Assembly: GCF_029626175.1 (NCBI RefSeq)
Contig: NZ_JARUBM010000002.1
Coordinates: 7,048,501-7,112,500, forward strand
DNA: 64,000 nucleotides
DNA from: Micromonospora sp. WMMD1082
Lineage (GTDB): Bacteria > Actinomycetota > Actinomycetes > Mycobacteriales > Micromonosporaceae
Direction: 5' to 3'
Both the position numbers and the translations under genes were made by a program. This document shows, one piece after another, positions 1-8,301 of the stretch. Each line of letters begins with the position of its first letter. Position 1 is the first letter of the stretch. The notes beneath the pieces are model-generated. The model was given only the letters and a program-made list of their open reading frames with translations. It was not told where the DNA came from and did not search any database.

Positions 1-6
1 CCGCCC

Positions 7-68
7 GGTCGGCGAAGGCAGCCGGCGGGTCGGCGGAGGCAGGCGGCGGATCGGCGGAGCCAGGTCGG
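7..68. repeat. Degenerate 21-bp tandem repeat, about three copies
   Basis: Three units starting near 7, 28 and 48 share a GGTCGGCGGAGGCAG-like core. The remainder of the first 147 bases has no convincing gene. A plus-strand frame open from base 1 to a TGA at 109-111 is Arg/Gln/Gly-rich, and the minus strand gives a Ser-Ala-Asp-Pro-Pro-type low-complexity frame, so the stretch could be the edge of a gene lying outside the window. This cannot be decided from inside the window. Confidence 0.4.
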
Positions 69-147
69 CGCGACAGGCGGCAGCAGCACTGGACCGACGA
101 ACGTACGATGATCAGCGGGACAACCGACGCGCACCGAGGGAGCGGCC

Positions 148-744
148 GTGGAACTGATCATCGGATTGGTATGTCTGGCGTTGATCGTCGTGGCGGTACT
201 CGGCTTCGGCGTCTCGATCTACAACGGGCTGGTCCGGGCCCGCAACGCGTACCAGAACGCCTTCGCCCAGATCGACGTGCAGCTCGTCCGGCGGCACGAC
301 CTCATCCCCAACCTGGTCGAGACCGCCAAGGGCTACCTCAAGCACGAACGGGAGACGCTGGAGGCAGTCATCACGGCCCGCAATGCCGCCGTCAACGCGC
401 AGGCCACCGCCGCGGCGGCCCCCGGTGACCCGGCCGCGATGCAGCAGCTCAGCGGCGCGGAGAACATGCTCACCGCCACCCTGGGCCGGCTGTTCGCGCT
501 CTCCGAGGCGTACCCGGACCTCAAGGCCAACCAGAACATGATGCAGCTGTCCGAGGAGCTGACCTCGACGGAGAACCGGGTCGCCTTCGCCCGGCAGGCG
601 TACAACGACGCCGTGATGGCGTACAACAACAAGCGCGAGGTGTTCCCGTCCAGCGTGGTGGCGGGGATGTTCTCCTTCGGGCCGGCCGCGCTCTTCCAGC
701 CGGACGACCCGCAGCAGCGCCAGGCGCCGCAGGTCTCGTTCTGA
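148..744 (+). CDS. LemA family protein
   Basis: 198 aa, GTG start chosen because a GAGGGA Shine-Dalgarno-like stretch lies just upstream. Residues about 3-24 form one hydrophobic segment with a short N-terminal tail, followed by the LemA signature (NAYQNAFAQIDVQLVRRHDL, then IPNLVET) and a long alpha-helical region, ending in a Pro/Gln-rich tail. LemA proteins are single-pass membrane proteins of poorly defined role, often next to membrane metalloproteases. The M48 protease gene starts only 10 bases downstream, so the two are probably co-transcribed and may act together in membrane protein quality control (inference). Confidence 0.93.
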   Translation: MELIIGLVCLALIVVAVLGFGVSIYNGLVRARNAYQNAFAQIDVQLVRRHDLIPNLVETAKGYLKHERETLEAVITARNAAVNAQATAAAAPGDPAAMQQLSGAENMLTATLGRLFALSEAYPDLKANQNMMQLSEELTSTENRVAFARQAYNDAVMAYNNKREVFPSSVVAGMFSFGPAALFQPDDPQQRQAPQVSF

Positions 745-754
745 TCGGGCCCCG

Positions 755-2731
755 ATGAACTTCTTCGAGCGGCAGCGCCAGGTACGCCGGCTGTCGACCC
801 GGCTGGTGCTGCTGTTCGTGCTGGCCGTGGTCGGCATCGTGGTGGTGGTGAACCTCGCGGCGATCTTCGCGTTCAACGCCGCCTCCGCCGATCCCGGGCA
901 GCTGGCCGGGCTCGTCGCGATGGTCACCGTGGCGACGGTCGCCGCGATCGGGCTGGCCGCGCTCGTGCGTACGCTGGCGCTGCGCGGTGGTGGTGGGAAG
1001 GTGGCCCGCGAGCTGGGCGGGGTGCCGGTGCCGCCGAACACCACCGACCCGGAGCTGCGCCGGCTGCGCAACGTCGTCGAGGAGATGGCGCTGGCCTCCG
1101 GCGTGCCCGTCCCCGAGGTCTACGTCCTGCCGGAGGAGACGGCGATCAACGCCTTCGCCGCCGGGTGGAGCCCGTCCGACGCGGCGGTCGCCGTCACCCG
1201 GGGCGCGTTGCAGCGGCTCAACCGCGACGAGTTGCAGGGGGTCATCGCCCACGAGTTCAGCCACGTCGTCAACGGCGACATGCGGCTCAACATCCGGCTG
1301 ATGGGCCTGCTGTTCGGCATCCTGTTCCTGACCGTGATCGGCCGGGGCCTGGCCCGCGCCGGCGTCATCGGCGGCGGTCGCTCGCGCGGCAACAACAGCG
1401 GCGGCAGCGCCGCCCCGCTGGCGCTGGTGGGGCTGGCCCTGCTGGTGGCCGGCTACGTGGGCGTGCTCGCCGGGAGGCTCATCCAGGCGTCGGTGTCCCG
1501 GCAGCGGGAGTACCTCGCCGACGCCTCGGCCGTGCAGTACACCCGCCAGACCGGCGGCATCGCCGGGGCGCTGAAGAAGATCGGCGGCCTGACCGACGGC
1601 TCCGAGCTGAAGTCGCCGAAGCGCGACGAGGTGGGTCACATGCTCTTCGGCGAGGCGGCCCGGACGTCCTGGTTCGCCACCCATCCCCCGCTGGCCGACC
1701 GGATCCGGGCCCTGGAGCCGTCGTTCGATCCGGCCGAGCTGCGCCAGCTGGCCCAGCGCTGGGCGGCGGCACCGCCGTCCGGCCGGCAGGAGGACGTGGC
1801 GATGGGGCTGGCGCCGGCCGCACCGGGAGCATCGGCCGCGCCGGCCGCCACCGGCGGGGTGGCGCCGGCCGGGCCCGCGCTGCCGACGGGCGACACCCGG
1901 GTACGCGTCGCGCCCACGGAGGTGCTGGGCCGGGTGGCCGCACCCACGGAGACCGCCTACACGCACGCCGCCGCGATCCTCGACCGGATCCCCGAGCCGC
2001 TGCTCGACCGGGCCCGCAACCGGGACGCGGCCATACCGCTGCTGCTCGGCCTGCTGCTCAGCGAGGAGCCGCAGGTCCGCCAGCAACAGCACGCCGCGCT
2101 GGCCGAACGGCACGGGTCCGACCTCGCCGACGCCGCGCTGCGGGAGGCGGGCGAGCTGGCCGGCCTGCACCCGATGCTCCGGCTGCCCCTGGCCGAGCTG
2201 GCCTTCCCGGCCCTGCGCGACCGCCCGGACGCGCAGCTGGAGGTGCTGCTCGCCGAGGTGTTCACCCTGATCCACGCCGACGGCGCGATCAACGTGACCG
2301 AGTACTGCCTCTCCCGGCTGCTGCTCGCCGAGCTGGAGGAGTCGCTGAGACCGGATTCCCGCTGGCGTACCGACCGGCGCACCCTCACCGACGCCCGCTC
2401 GGCGGCGGGCTACCTGCTGGCCACGCTCGCCCAGGTCGGGCACCCCGACCAGGCCGCCGCCGAGCGGGCCTTCCAGGCCGGCATCGCCACGCTGCTGCCG
2501 GGCACCACGTTGCCGTACGCGCCGCCGGAGAACGGCGTGCTGGCGCTGGAGACCGCCTGGCCGGTGCTGGACGGGTTGCGCCCCGCCGACAAGGAGCGGC
2601 TGGTGGCGGCCACCGTCGCGGTGATCAGCCACGACGGGATGATGACCGTGCCCGAGATCGAGCTGCTGCGTACGATCTGCGGTCTGTTGCACTGCCCGCT
2701 GCCGCCGATGGCCGGCCACGGCACCGGCTGA
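755..2731 (+). CDS. M48 family (HtpX-like) membrane metalloprotease with TerB-like C-terminal region
   Basis: 658 aa, about twice the length of HtpX. Two N-terminal membrane segments (about 15-40 and 50-75) precede the zinc-protease core. The HEFSH motif is at residues 166-170 and the third zinc ligand Glu in REYLADASA is near 252, with two more hydrophobic segments between them, as in HtpX. A Pro/Ala-rich linker (about 345-395) leads to a helical C-terminal region whose two pieces, FTLIHADGAINVTEY and VAVISHDGMMTVPEIE, resemble the two acidic helical repeats of TerB/DUF533-type domains. Expected role is proteolysis of misfolded membrane proteins. The tail is unusual and may sense or bind something; that part is inference. 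It follows lemA in a likely two-gene operon. Confidence 0.9.
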   Translation: MNFFERQRQVRRLSTRLVLLFVLAVVGIVVVVNLAAIFAFNAASADPGQLAGLVAMVTVATVAAIGLAALVRTLALRGGGGKVARELGGVPVPPNTTDPELRRLRNVVEEMALASGVPVPEVYVLPEETAINAFAAGWSPSDAAVAVTRGALQRLNRDELQGVIAHEFSHVVNGDMRLNIRLMGLLFGILFLTVIGRGLARAGVIGGGRSRGNNSGGSAAPLALVGLALLVAGYVGVLAGRLIQASVSRQREYLADASAVQYTRQTGGIAGALKKIGGLTDGSELKSPKRDEVGHMLFGEAARTSWFATHPPLADRIRALEPSFDPAELRQLAQRWAAAPPSGRQEDVAMGLAPAAPGASAAPAATGGVAPAGPALPTGDTRVRVAPTEVLGRVAAPTETAYTHAAAILDRIPEPLLDRARNRDAAIPLLLGLLLSEEPQVRQQQHAALAERHGSDLADAALREAGELAGLHPMLRLPLAELAFPALRDRPDAQLEVLLAEVFTLIHADGAINVTEYCLSRLLLAELEESLRPDSRWRTDRRTLTDARSAAGYLLATLAQVGHPDQAAAERAFQAGIATLLPGTTLPYAPPENGVLALETAWPVLDGLRPADKERLVAATVAVISHDGMMTVPEIELLRTICGLLHCPLPPMAGHGTG

Positions 2732-2746
2732 CCACGGCGGCCCCCG

Positions 2747-3367
2747 CTATCCCTCGATCGCCGCGCCCGCCCGGTCGCCCCGGCCGGGCGCGGCCGGGGC
2801 GGCGTCGCGGCGCGCCCGCCACTCCCGGGCCAGCATCGCGTAGATCACCTCGTCGGTCCACTCGCCCTTGACGAACTCGTTCTCCCGCAGGTGCGCCTCG
2901 CGCCGCATGCCCAGCCGCTCCAGCACCCGCGCCGAGGCGGTGTTGCGGGCGTCCAGCCGGCCGGCGACCCGGTGCAGGTCCAGCCGGTCGAAGGCGAGCG
3001 CCAGCATCGCCTCCGCCGCCTCGGTGGCGTAGCCGTGCCCCCGGTGCTCCGGGTGCAGCAGGTAGCCGATCTCGCCCTGCCGGTGCTCCGGGCTGGTCCA
3101 GATCAGCACCACGTCGCCGACCACCTCGCCGGTCCCGCGCCGCACCGCCGCCAACTGGAGCGCGTCGCCCTGCTCGCGCAGGACGGTCCGCTGTTGCCGC
3201 CGCGCCAGCACCTCCCGGGTGCCGTCGAGATCCGCCGGCGCCTCGCTGTAGAGGTAGCGGTGCGCGGCGGGGTCGGCGAAGTAGGCGTGCAGGTCGGCCA
3301 GGTCGGACGGTTGGAACGGGCGCAGCAGCAGCCGCCCGGTCTCGATCGGCAGGTCGAGGGTCACCAC
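2747..3367 (-). CDS. GNAT family N-acetyltransferase (RimJ/RimL-like)
   Basis: 206 aa from GTG at 3367 (a second GTG at 3364 is equally possible). The frame is open further upstream, but the homology-like part begins at VVTLDLPIETGRLLLRPFQ, the usual RimJ/RimL N-terminus. Acetyl-CoA-binding motif A is seen as GEIGYLLHPEHRGHGYATEA, followed by the typical HRVAGRLDARNTAS and VLERLGMRREA. Such enzymes acetylate protein N-termini or small amines; the substrate cannot be read from sequence. The gene converges on the protease gene (15-base gap) and diverges from the antitoxin gene at 3434. Confidence 0.9.
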   Translation of the reverse strand: MVTLDLPIETGRLLLRPFQPSDLADLHAYFADPAAHRYLYSEAPADLDGTREVLARRQQRTVLREQGDALQLAAVRRGTGEVVGDVVLIWTSPEHRQGEIGYLLHPEHRGHGYATEAAEAMLALAFDRLDLHRVAGRLDARNTASARVLERLGMRREAHLRENEFVKGEWTDEVIYAMLAREWRARRDAAPAAPGRGDRAGAAIEG

Positions 3368-3433
3368 CGGGACAGCGTACGCAGCCCGGCGCGCCGACCG
3401 TGGTCCGAGGGGGCGGACCGGTATGATCCGGGT

Positions 3434-3721
3434 ATGACGAAGCGTGTGACGGTGAGTCTCCCCGATGACGTGGCCGCCTACCTCGACGGCGAGGAGAACG
3501 CCTCGGCCGCTGTCGCCGACGCCCTCCGTGCCCGGATGGACCGGGCCGCCGCCACCGCCGCCACGCTGCGGGCCGTTGGCATCGACGTGACCGACGAGGG
3601 CGTCGCGCGGGTGCGGGGGAAGCTGCCCCGCCTCACCGCCGAACAGCGGGCGGAGAACGCACGCCGGCGCGACATGCTGACGTCCGGAACATGGCCGACC
3701 GATGACATCGTCGCCGCCTGA
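3434..3721 (+). CDS. Ribbon-helix-helix-type antitoxin-like protein
   Basis: 95 aa starting at ATG 3434. The N-terminus TKRVTVSLPDDVAAYLDGEE fits a ribbon-helix-helix (CopG/MetJ-fold) strand followed by an Ala-rich helix, and the C-terminal half is charged and probably wraps the toxin. Its TGA overlaps the ATG of the next gene by one base (TGATG at 3719-3723), the translational coupling usual for type II toxin-antitoxin pairs. The gene is probably autoregulated from the 66-base divergent gap upstream (inference). An open frame extends far upstream but overlaps the opposite acetyltransferase gene. Confidence 0.75.
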   Translation: MTKRVTVSLPDDVAAYLDGEENASAAVADALRARMDRAAATAATLRAVGIDVTDEGVARVRGKLPRLTAEQRAENARRRDMLTSGTWPTDDIVAA

Positions 3722-4137
3722 TGCGCGACGACATCGAGATCCGAGCCGTCCTGGATGCCTCCGCCGTGCTCTCCTTCTCCCGAGGGCATGTGCATGTCGG
3801 GGAACTGCTGGTCGACATCGCCGACGAGGGCGCGTATGTCGGGCTGCCCACGGTGGCGCTCCTGGAGGCGTACGCGCAGACCAGCGCGGATCGACCGGCC
3901 ACCGCACGGCTCGGCGTGCTGGCCACCCTGCCCGGCGTGACGGTGCTGCCGCTGGCGGCCGGGCAGGCGGCCGAGGTGGCCACCGTGGTCCGTCTGGTCA
4001 AGGGCGACCTCGGCCGCGCCCACGCGGTCTGGGCCGCGCTGAGGCACGACGCCTACTACCTCACCAGCGAACCCCATCTGGTGCCCGCGCTCATCGCAGC
4101 TGACCTGGTGCACTACATTCCGGTTGACGACGTCTGA
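3721..4137 (+). CDS. PIN-domain-like protein, putative VapC-type toxin
   Basis: 138 aa. VLDASAVLSF at the N-terminus (Asp12) and TVALLEAYAQ (Glu49) match the first two acidic positions of PIN-domain ribonucleases. The third site, normally an Asp inside an (A)DAHAVAAA-like motif, reads LGRAHAVWAAL, and the final TxD reads TSE, so the active site is diverged. Coupled by a one-base overlap to the antitoxin-like gene at 3434. It could be a VapC-type RNase, a degenerate PIN protein or a non-toxic relative. The fold assignment is moderate; toxicity is inference from context. Confidence 0.7.
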   Translation: MRDDIEIRAVLDASAVLSFSRGHVHVGELLVDIADEGAYVGLPTVALLEAYAQTSADRPATARLGVLATLPGVTVLPLAAGQAAEVATVVRLVKGDLGRAHAVWAALRHDAYYLTSEPHLVPALIAADLVHYIPVDDV

Positions 4138-4202
4138 GCGCCCGAGGCAACCAGCGGCCGGGTCGCAGCACCCGCCAGCGGAACGGGTGACATCCTCACC
4201 AG

Positions 4203-5468
4203 GTGACCACCGACGAGTGGCGGCGGCCGGGCCCCACACCCGAGCAGCGGCGCCTGGATTTCTACGCGGGGCTGGCCGCGACGGCGCTGGCCCTGCTCAG
4301 CCTCACCCTGGCCCGCAGCACCGGGACGTTCCTGCTGGGCCCACCGCCGTCCGGCCTCGAACAGGTTCTCTGGACCGTCGCGGTGCCCCTGCCGCTGATC
4401 TGGCGACGCCGATTCCCGGCCGCCACGGCGCTGGTCGTCTCGGCCGCCTTCATCGGGTCGCAGGTCCGCGCCGTTCCCGAGTGGCAGCTCTCCCAGTGGG
4501 CGTTGTTCGCCGCCATCTACACCCTGGGCGCCTGGGGTCAGGACCGCCGGCTGGCCCGGCGGCTGCGGATCGGCGTGATCACCGCCATGTTCGTCTGGTT
4601 CGGGATCGCCTACCTGACCAGCTACGACGCCATCACCGAGGAGACCTTCGCGGACGCGATCGGGCCGGTGCCGCCGCTGCTCGCCGCGATCGTCACCGGC
4701 CTGCTGGTCAACGCGCTGTTCTTCGGGTTCACGTACTTCTTCGGCGAGACCGCCTGGATCGCCGCCCGCCGGCAGCATGAGGTGGCGGAGCAGGCCGAGC
4801 GGCTGCGCCGGTCGCAGGCCGAGGCGCGGGAGCACGCGGTGGTCGGCGAACGGGTCCGGATCGCCCGCGAGCTGCACGACGTGGTCGCCCACCACGTGTC
4901 GGTGATGGGGGTGCAGGCGTCCGCCTGCCGCCGGGTCTTCGACCGGGATCCGGCCAAGGCCCGGTCCGCGCTGGCCTCGATCGAGGAGTCCGCCCGCACG
5001 GCCGTGGACGAGCTGCGCCGGATGCTCGGCGTGCTGCGCTCCCCCGACGGCGACACCGCGGCACAGCCGGCCGGGATCGACCAGGTTCCCGCCGTGCTGG
5101 ACCGGGCGCGCGACGCCGGGCTGCGCGCCACCCTCGGGGTGTACGGCGATCCGGCGCCGCTGCCCGAGTCGGTCTCCCAGGCCGCGTACCGGGTGGTGCA
5201 GGAGGCCGTGACGAACGTGGTGAAGCACGCCACCGGGGCGACCCTGCTCGACGTCCGGATCCGCTATCTGCGGCAGGAGATGGAGGTCGAGGTGACCGAC
5301 GACGGCCGCCCCACCCGGCCGGCGAACGCCGACGGGCTGGGACTGATCGGGATGCGCGAGCGGGTCACCGCCCACGGCGGCGAGTTGGAGGTCGGTCAAC
5401 GTACCGGCGGCGGTTGGCGGGTGCGGGTCCGCCTCCCGCTCCGGCAGACAGCGGAGATTCCTTCATGA
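4203..5468 (+). CDS. Sensor histidine kinase, NarL-type partner (HisKA_3)
   Basis: 421 aa from GTG 4203. Several hydrophobic segments occupy residues about 15-190, so the sensor domain is membrane-embedded with no large extracellular loop. A short coiled coil precedes the H-box RVRIARELHDVVAHHVSVMG with the phospho-accepting His, and an HATPase_c domain ends the protein (QEAVTNVVKHA N-box, DGLGLIGMRERV G-box). This is the DesK/LiaS-like class common in actinobacteria. Its TGA overlaps the ATG of the response regulator (ATGA), and an ABC exporter follows, so the system probably responds to a membrane-active compound or envelope stress (inference). Confidence 0.93.
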   Translation: MTTDEWRRPGPTPEQRRLDFYAGLAATALALLSLTLARSTGTFLLGPPPSGLEQVLWTVAVPLPLIWRRRFPAATALVVSAAFIGSQVRAVPEWQLSQWALFAAIYTLGAWGQDRRLARRLRIGVITAMFVWFGIAYLTSYDAITEETFADAIGPVPPLLAAIVTGLLVNALFFGFTYFFGETAWIAARRQHEVAEQAERLRRSQAEAREHAVVGERVRIARELHDVVAHHVSVMGVQASACRRVFDRDPAKARSALASIEESARTAVDELRRMLGVLRSPDGDTAAQPAGIDQVPAVLDRARDAGLRATLGVYGDPAPLPESVSQAAYRVVQEAVTNVVKHATGATLLDVRIRYLRQEMEVEVTDDGRPTRPANADGLGLIGMRERVTAHGGELEVGQRTGGGWRVRVRLPLRQTAEIPS

Positions 5469-6157
5469 GCGAGCCTCAGCGGATGATCAAGGTGCTGCTC
5501 GTCGACGACCACCATCTGGTGCGCACCGGCTTCCGGGTCATCCTGGAGATCGAGGACGACATCGAGGTGGTCGGCGAGGCGGCGGACGGCGAACGGGCCG
5601 TCGGGATGACCCGGGCGCTGCGCCCGGACGTGGTGCTGATGGACGTGGAGATGCCCGGGGTCGACGGGCTGGAGGCCACCCGGCGGATCGGCGCCGACTC
5701 CGCGGGCCCGGGTGGGCCCACCGTGCTGATCCTCACCACCTTCGACCGGGACGACTACCTCTTCGCCGCGCTGCGCGCCGGGGCCGGCGGCTTCCTGCTC
5801 AAGAACGGCACGCCGGAGGCGCTGGTCGAGGCGATCCGGGTGGTGGCCCGGGGCGACGGGCTGCTCGCCCCGGAGCTGACCCGGCGGGTGATCGCCACCT
5901 TCGCCCGGGCGGGCACCCCCATGGGCGACGGCGGTACGCCGGAGACGGCGTTGCGCGACCTCACGCCCCGGGAGCGGGAGGTCCTGGTGCTGGTCGCCGG
6001 GGGCGCCAGCAACGCCGAGATCGCCGGCGCGCTGCACCTGGGCGAGGCGACGGTCAAGTCACACGTCAGCCGGGTGCTGGCCAAGCTGGGCCTGCGCGAC
6101 CGGGTGCAGGCGGTGGTCTTCGCGTACGAGCACGGGGTGGTCCGGCCCGGCGGTTGA
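5465..6157 (+). CDS. NarL/FixJ-family response regulator
   Basis: 230 aa. ATG 5465 overlaps the kinase stop by four bases and is preferred over further-upstream frames. The receiver domain (residues about 7-125) has the acidic pocket VDDHH, phospho-acceptor Asp in VLMDVEMPGVDG, conserved Thr in LTTFD and Lys in FLLKNGTPE. The C-terminal LuxR helix-turn-helix reads LTPREREVLVLVAGGASNAE with the recognition helix EATVKSHVSRVLAKLGLRDR. It is the cognate partner of the kinase at 4203 and may control the ABC exporter genes downstream. Confidence 0.95.
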   Translation: MSEPQRMIKVLLVDDHHLVRTGFRVILEIEDDIEVVGEAADGERAVGMTRALRPDVVLMDVEMPGVDGLEATRRIGADSAGPGGPTVLILTTFDRDDYLFAALRAGAGGFLLKNGTPEALVEAIRVVARGDGLLAPELTRRVIATFARAGTPMGDGGTPETALRDLTPREREVLVLVAGGASNAEIAGALHLGEATVKSHVSRVLAKLGLRDRVQAVVFAYEHGVVRPGG

Positions 6158-6160
6158 GCG

Positions 6161-6205
6161 CCTCCGCCTTCCGACGGAGACGCAATCTCCGTCGGCGGGC
6201 GGAGG
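6161..6205 (+). terminator. Strong hairpin between response regulator and ABC genes
   Basis: CCTCCGCC (6161-6168) pairs with GGCGGAGG (6198-6205) and CCGACGGAGA (6171-6180) with TCTCCGTCGG (6186-6195), with a 2-by-2 internal loop and a 5-base terminal loop. The stem is 18 base pairs and starts 4 bases after the regulator stop. There is no U tract, as usual in high-GC actinobacteria. It separates the two-component operon from the ABC operon, as a terminator or attenuator. Confidence 0.65.
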
Positions 6206-6229
6206 GCAGTCGATGGCCGGCGATCTAGC

Positions 6230-7132
6230 GTGTACGGCGTGACCAAGGTGCTCCGCCTCGATGGCGTCGACCGCAGCTTCGGCGACCGTCAGGTACTCAA
6301 GAACGTCTCCTTCGACGTGGTCGCCGGCCGGATGACCGGCTTCGTCGGCGGCAACGGCGCCGGCAAGACCACGACCATGCGCATCATCCTCGGGGTGCTC
6401 GCCGCGGACGCGGGCCGGGTGACCTGGCAGGGCGAGCCGCTGGGCCGGGAGGCCCGGCGGCGCTTCGGTTACATGCCCGAGGAACGCGGCCTCTACCCGA
6501 AGATGAGCGTCCGCGAGCAGGTGACCTACCTGGGCCGGCTGCACGGGCTGGCCGCCGACGCGGCCGGGCGGGCCACCGACACGCTGCTGGAGCGGGTGGG
6601 TCTCGCCGAGCGGGGCGACGACCTGCTGGAGACGCTGTCGCTGGGCAACCAGCAGCGCGCCCAGATCGCCGCCGCGCTGGTGCACGACCCCGAGGTGCTG
6701 GTGCTCGACGAGCCGTTCTCCGGGCTGGACCCGCTGGCCGTGGACACGGTCGTCGCCGTGCTGCGGGAGCGGGCCTCCGCCGGGGTGCCGGTGCTCTTCT
6801 CCAGCCACCAGCTCGACGTGGTCGAGCGGCTCTGCGACGACCTGGTGATCATCGCGGACGGCGCGATCCGCGCCGCCGGCGCCCGGGAGCAGCTGCGCGC
6901 GGCGTACACCACGCCCCGGTACGAGCTGGAGGTGGAGACCGACGCCGGCTGGCTGCGGGACCAGCCCGGAGTGAGCCTGGTCGACCTCGACGGCGCCCGC
7001 GCGGTGTTCGACCTCGCCCCCGGCACCGACGAACAGCCGGTGCTGCACGCGGCGCTGGCCCGGGGGCCGGTGCGCGTGTTCCGCCCGGTCAGCCCCTCCC
7101 TCGCCGAGATCTTCCGAGAGGTCACCCAGTGA
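6230..7132 (+). CDS. ABC transporter ATP-binding protein (NatA-like)
   Basis: 300 aa from GTG 6230; GTG 6239 is an alternative. Walker A GGNGAGKTTTM, signature LSLGNQQRAQ (the variant typical of NatA-like exporters), Walker B VLVLDEPFSGLDP and the H-loop SSHQLDVVERL are all present. The C-terminal 80 residues form a DUF4162-like domain. Its stop overlaps the permease GTG by four bases, so the two make one exporter. The upstream two-component pair suggests regulation by NarL-type signalling, although a hairpin separates them. Confidence 0.93.
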   Translation: MYGVTKVLRLDGVDRSFGDRQVLKNVSFDVVAGRMTGFVGGNGAGKTTTMRIILGVLAADAGRVTWQGEPLGREARRRFGYMPEERGLYPKMSVREQVTYLGRLHGLAADAAGRATDTLLERVGLAERGDDLLETLSLGNQQRAQIAAALVHDPEVLVLDEPFSGLDPLAVDTVVAVLRERASAGVPVLFSSHQLDVVERLCDDLVIIADGAIRAAGAREQLRAAYTTPRYELEVETDAGWLRDQPGVSLVDLDGARAVFDLAPGTDEQPVLHAALARGPVRVFRPVSPSLAEIFREVTQ

Positions 7133-8190
7133 ACGTCATGCAGGCCACCCGCCTGGTCGCCGCCCGGGAGATCCGGGTCAAGCTGCGCGACCGTACCTTC
7201 CTGATCAGCACCCTGTTCTTCCTGCTGATCGCCGCGGCGGCGACCATCCTGCCGCCGCTGCTGTCCGGCGGGCCGTCCACCGTGGCCGCCACCGAGGCGG
7301 TGGCCGGACCGCTGCGCGCGGCGGGGCTGGAGGTCCGGACGGTGCCCGACGACACCGCCGCCGAGCAGGCGGTACGCGACGGCGACGCGGATGCCGCCGT
7401 GGTCGCCGGGCCGGCGGTGCTCGCCATGAACGACGCCCCCGGTGACGTGGTGTCGGCGCTGAGCACCGAACCCCCGGTCCGGCTGCTGAACCCCGACGCG
7501 GTGGACCCGGTGGTGGCCTTCCTGGTGCCGTTCGCCTTCGCCTTCATCTTCTTCGTCACCTCGCAGACCTTCGGCGTGCAGATCGCGCAGAGCATCATCG
7601 AGGAGAAACAGACCCGGATCGTGGAGATCCTGGTCGCCGCGGTACCGGTGCGTGCCCTGCTGGCCGGGAAGATGCTCGCCGGCACCGTCCTCGCGCTCGG
7701 GCAGATCGGGCTGGTCGCGCTGGTCGCCGTGGCCGGCATGGCGTTCGGCGACAGCAGCGGGCTGCTCTCGCTGCTCGGGCCGGCGATCGGCTGGTTCCTG
7801 CCGTTCTTCCTGCTCGGCTTCGTGCTGATCGCGGCCATGTGGGCGGCGGCCGGCGCGCTGGTCAACCGGTTGGAGGACATCGGCGGCGTGTCGATGCCGG
7901 TGCAGCTCGCGGTGATGCTGCCGTTCTTCGCGGTGATCTTCCTGAACGACAACACCACCGCCATGCGGGTGCTGTCGTACCTGCCGTTCTCCTCGCCGAC
8001 GGCGATGCCGCTGCGGCTGTTCACCGGGGACGCGGCCGGTTGGGAGCTGGCGGTGTCGCTGGTGCTGCTCCTGGTCGCCGCCGCCGGTTTCCTGGCCGCG
8101 GGTGCCCGGGTGTACGAGGGGTCGCTGCTGCGCACCAACGGCCGCACCTCGATCCGCACCGCCTGGCGGGAGCGGGAGACGCTGGGCTGA
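7129..8190 (+). CDS. ABC-2 type transporter permease (NatB-like)
   Basis: 353 aa. One N-terminal membrane segment (about 22-45), an extracytoplasmic domain to about residue 125, then five more hydrophobic segments (about 126-325), matching the NatB/YhaP ABC-2 topology. The motif SIIEEKQTRIVEILVAAVPV between the extracellular domain and the permease core is characteristic. GTG start overlaps the ATPase stop (GTGA). Substrate is unknown: Na+ export in NatAB relatives, or drugs/lipids. Confidence 0.92.
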   Translation: MNVMQATRLVAAREIRVKLRDRTFLISTLFFLLIAAAATILPPLLSGGPSTVAATEAVAGPLRAAGLEVRTVPDDTAAEQAVRDGDADAAVVAGPAVLAMNDAPGDVVSALSTEPPVRLLNPDAVDPVVAFLVPFAFAFIFFVTSQTFGVQIAQSIIEEKQTRIVEILVAAVPVRALLAGKMLAGTVLALGQIGLVALVAVAGMAFGDSSGLLSLLGPAIGWFLPFFLLGFVLIAAMWAAAGALVNRLEDIGGVSMPVQLAVMLPFFAVIFLNDNTTAMRVLSYLPFSSPTAMPLRLFTGDAAGWELAVSLVLLLVAAAGFLAAGARVYEGSLLRTNGRTSIRTAWRERETLG

Positions 8191-8301
8191 ACAACGCGGC
8201 AGGTTCACCCGTCCTCGTGACCTGAATCCGTCATAGACGACAAAAACCCTAAAGCGGACATAGCCTCCCTGGTGGACACCATCGTCTACAGGAGGTACTG
8301 A

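Noticed and set aside
521..2719. 732-codon open frame antisense to the M48 protease
   Set aside because: Gln/Arg/Gly/His-rich shadow; the protease frame has intact catalytic motifs.
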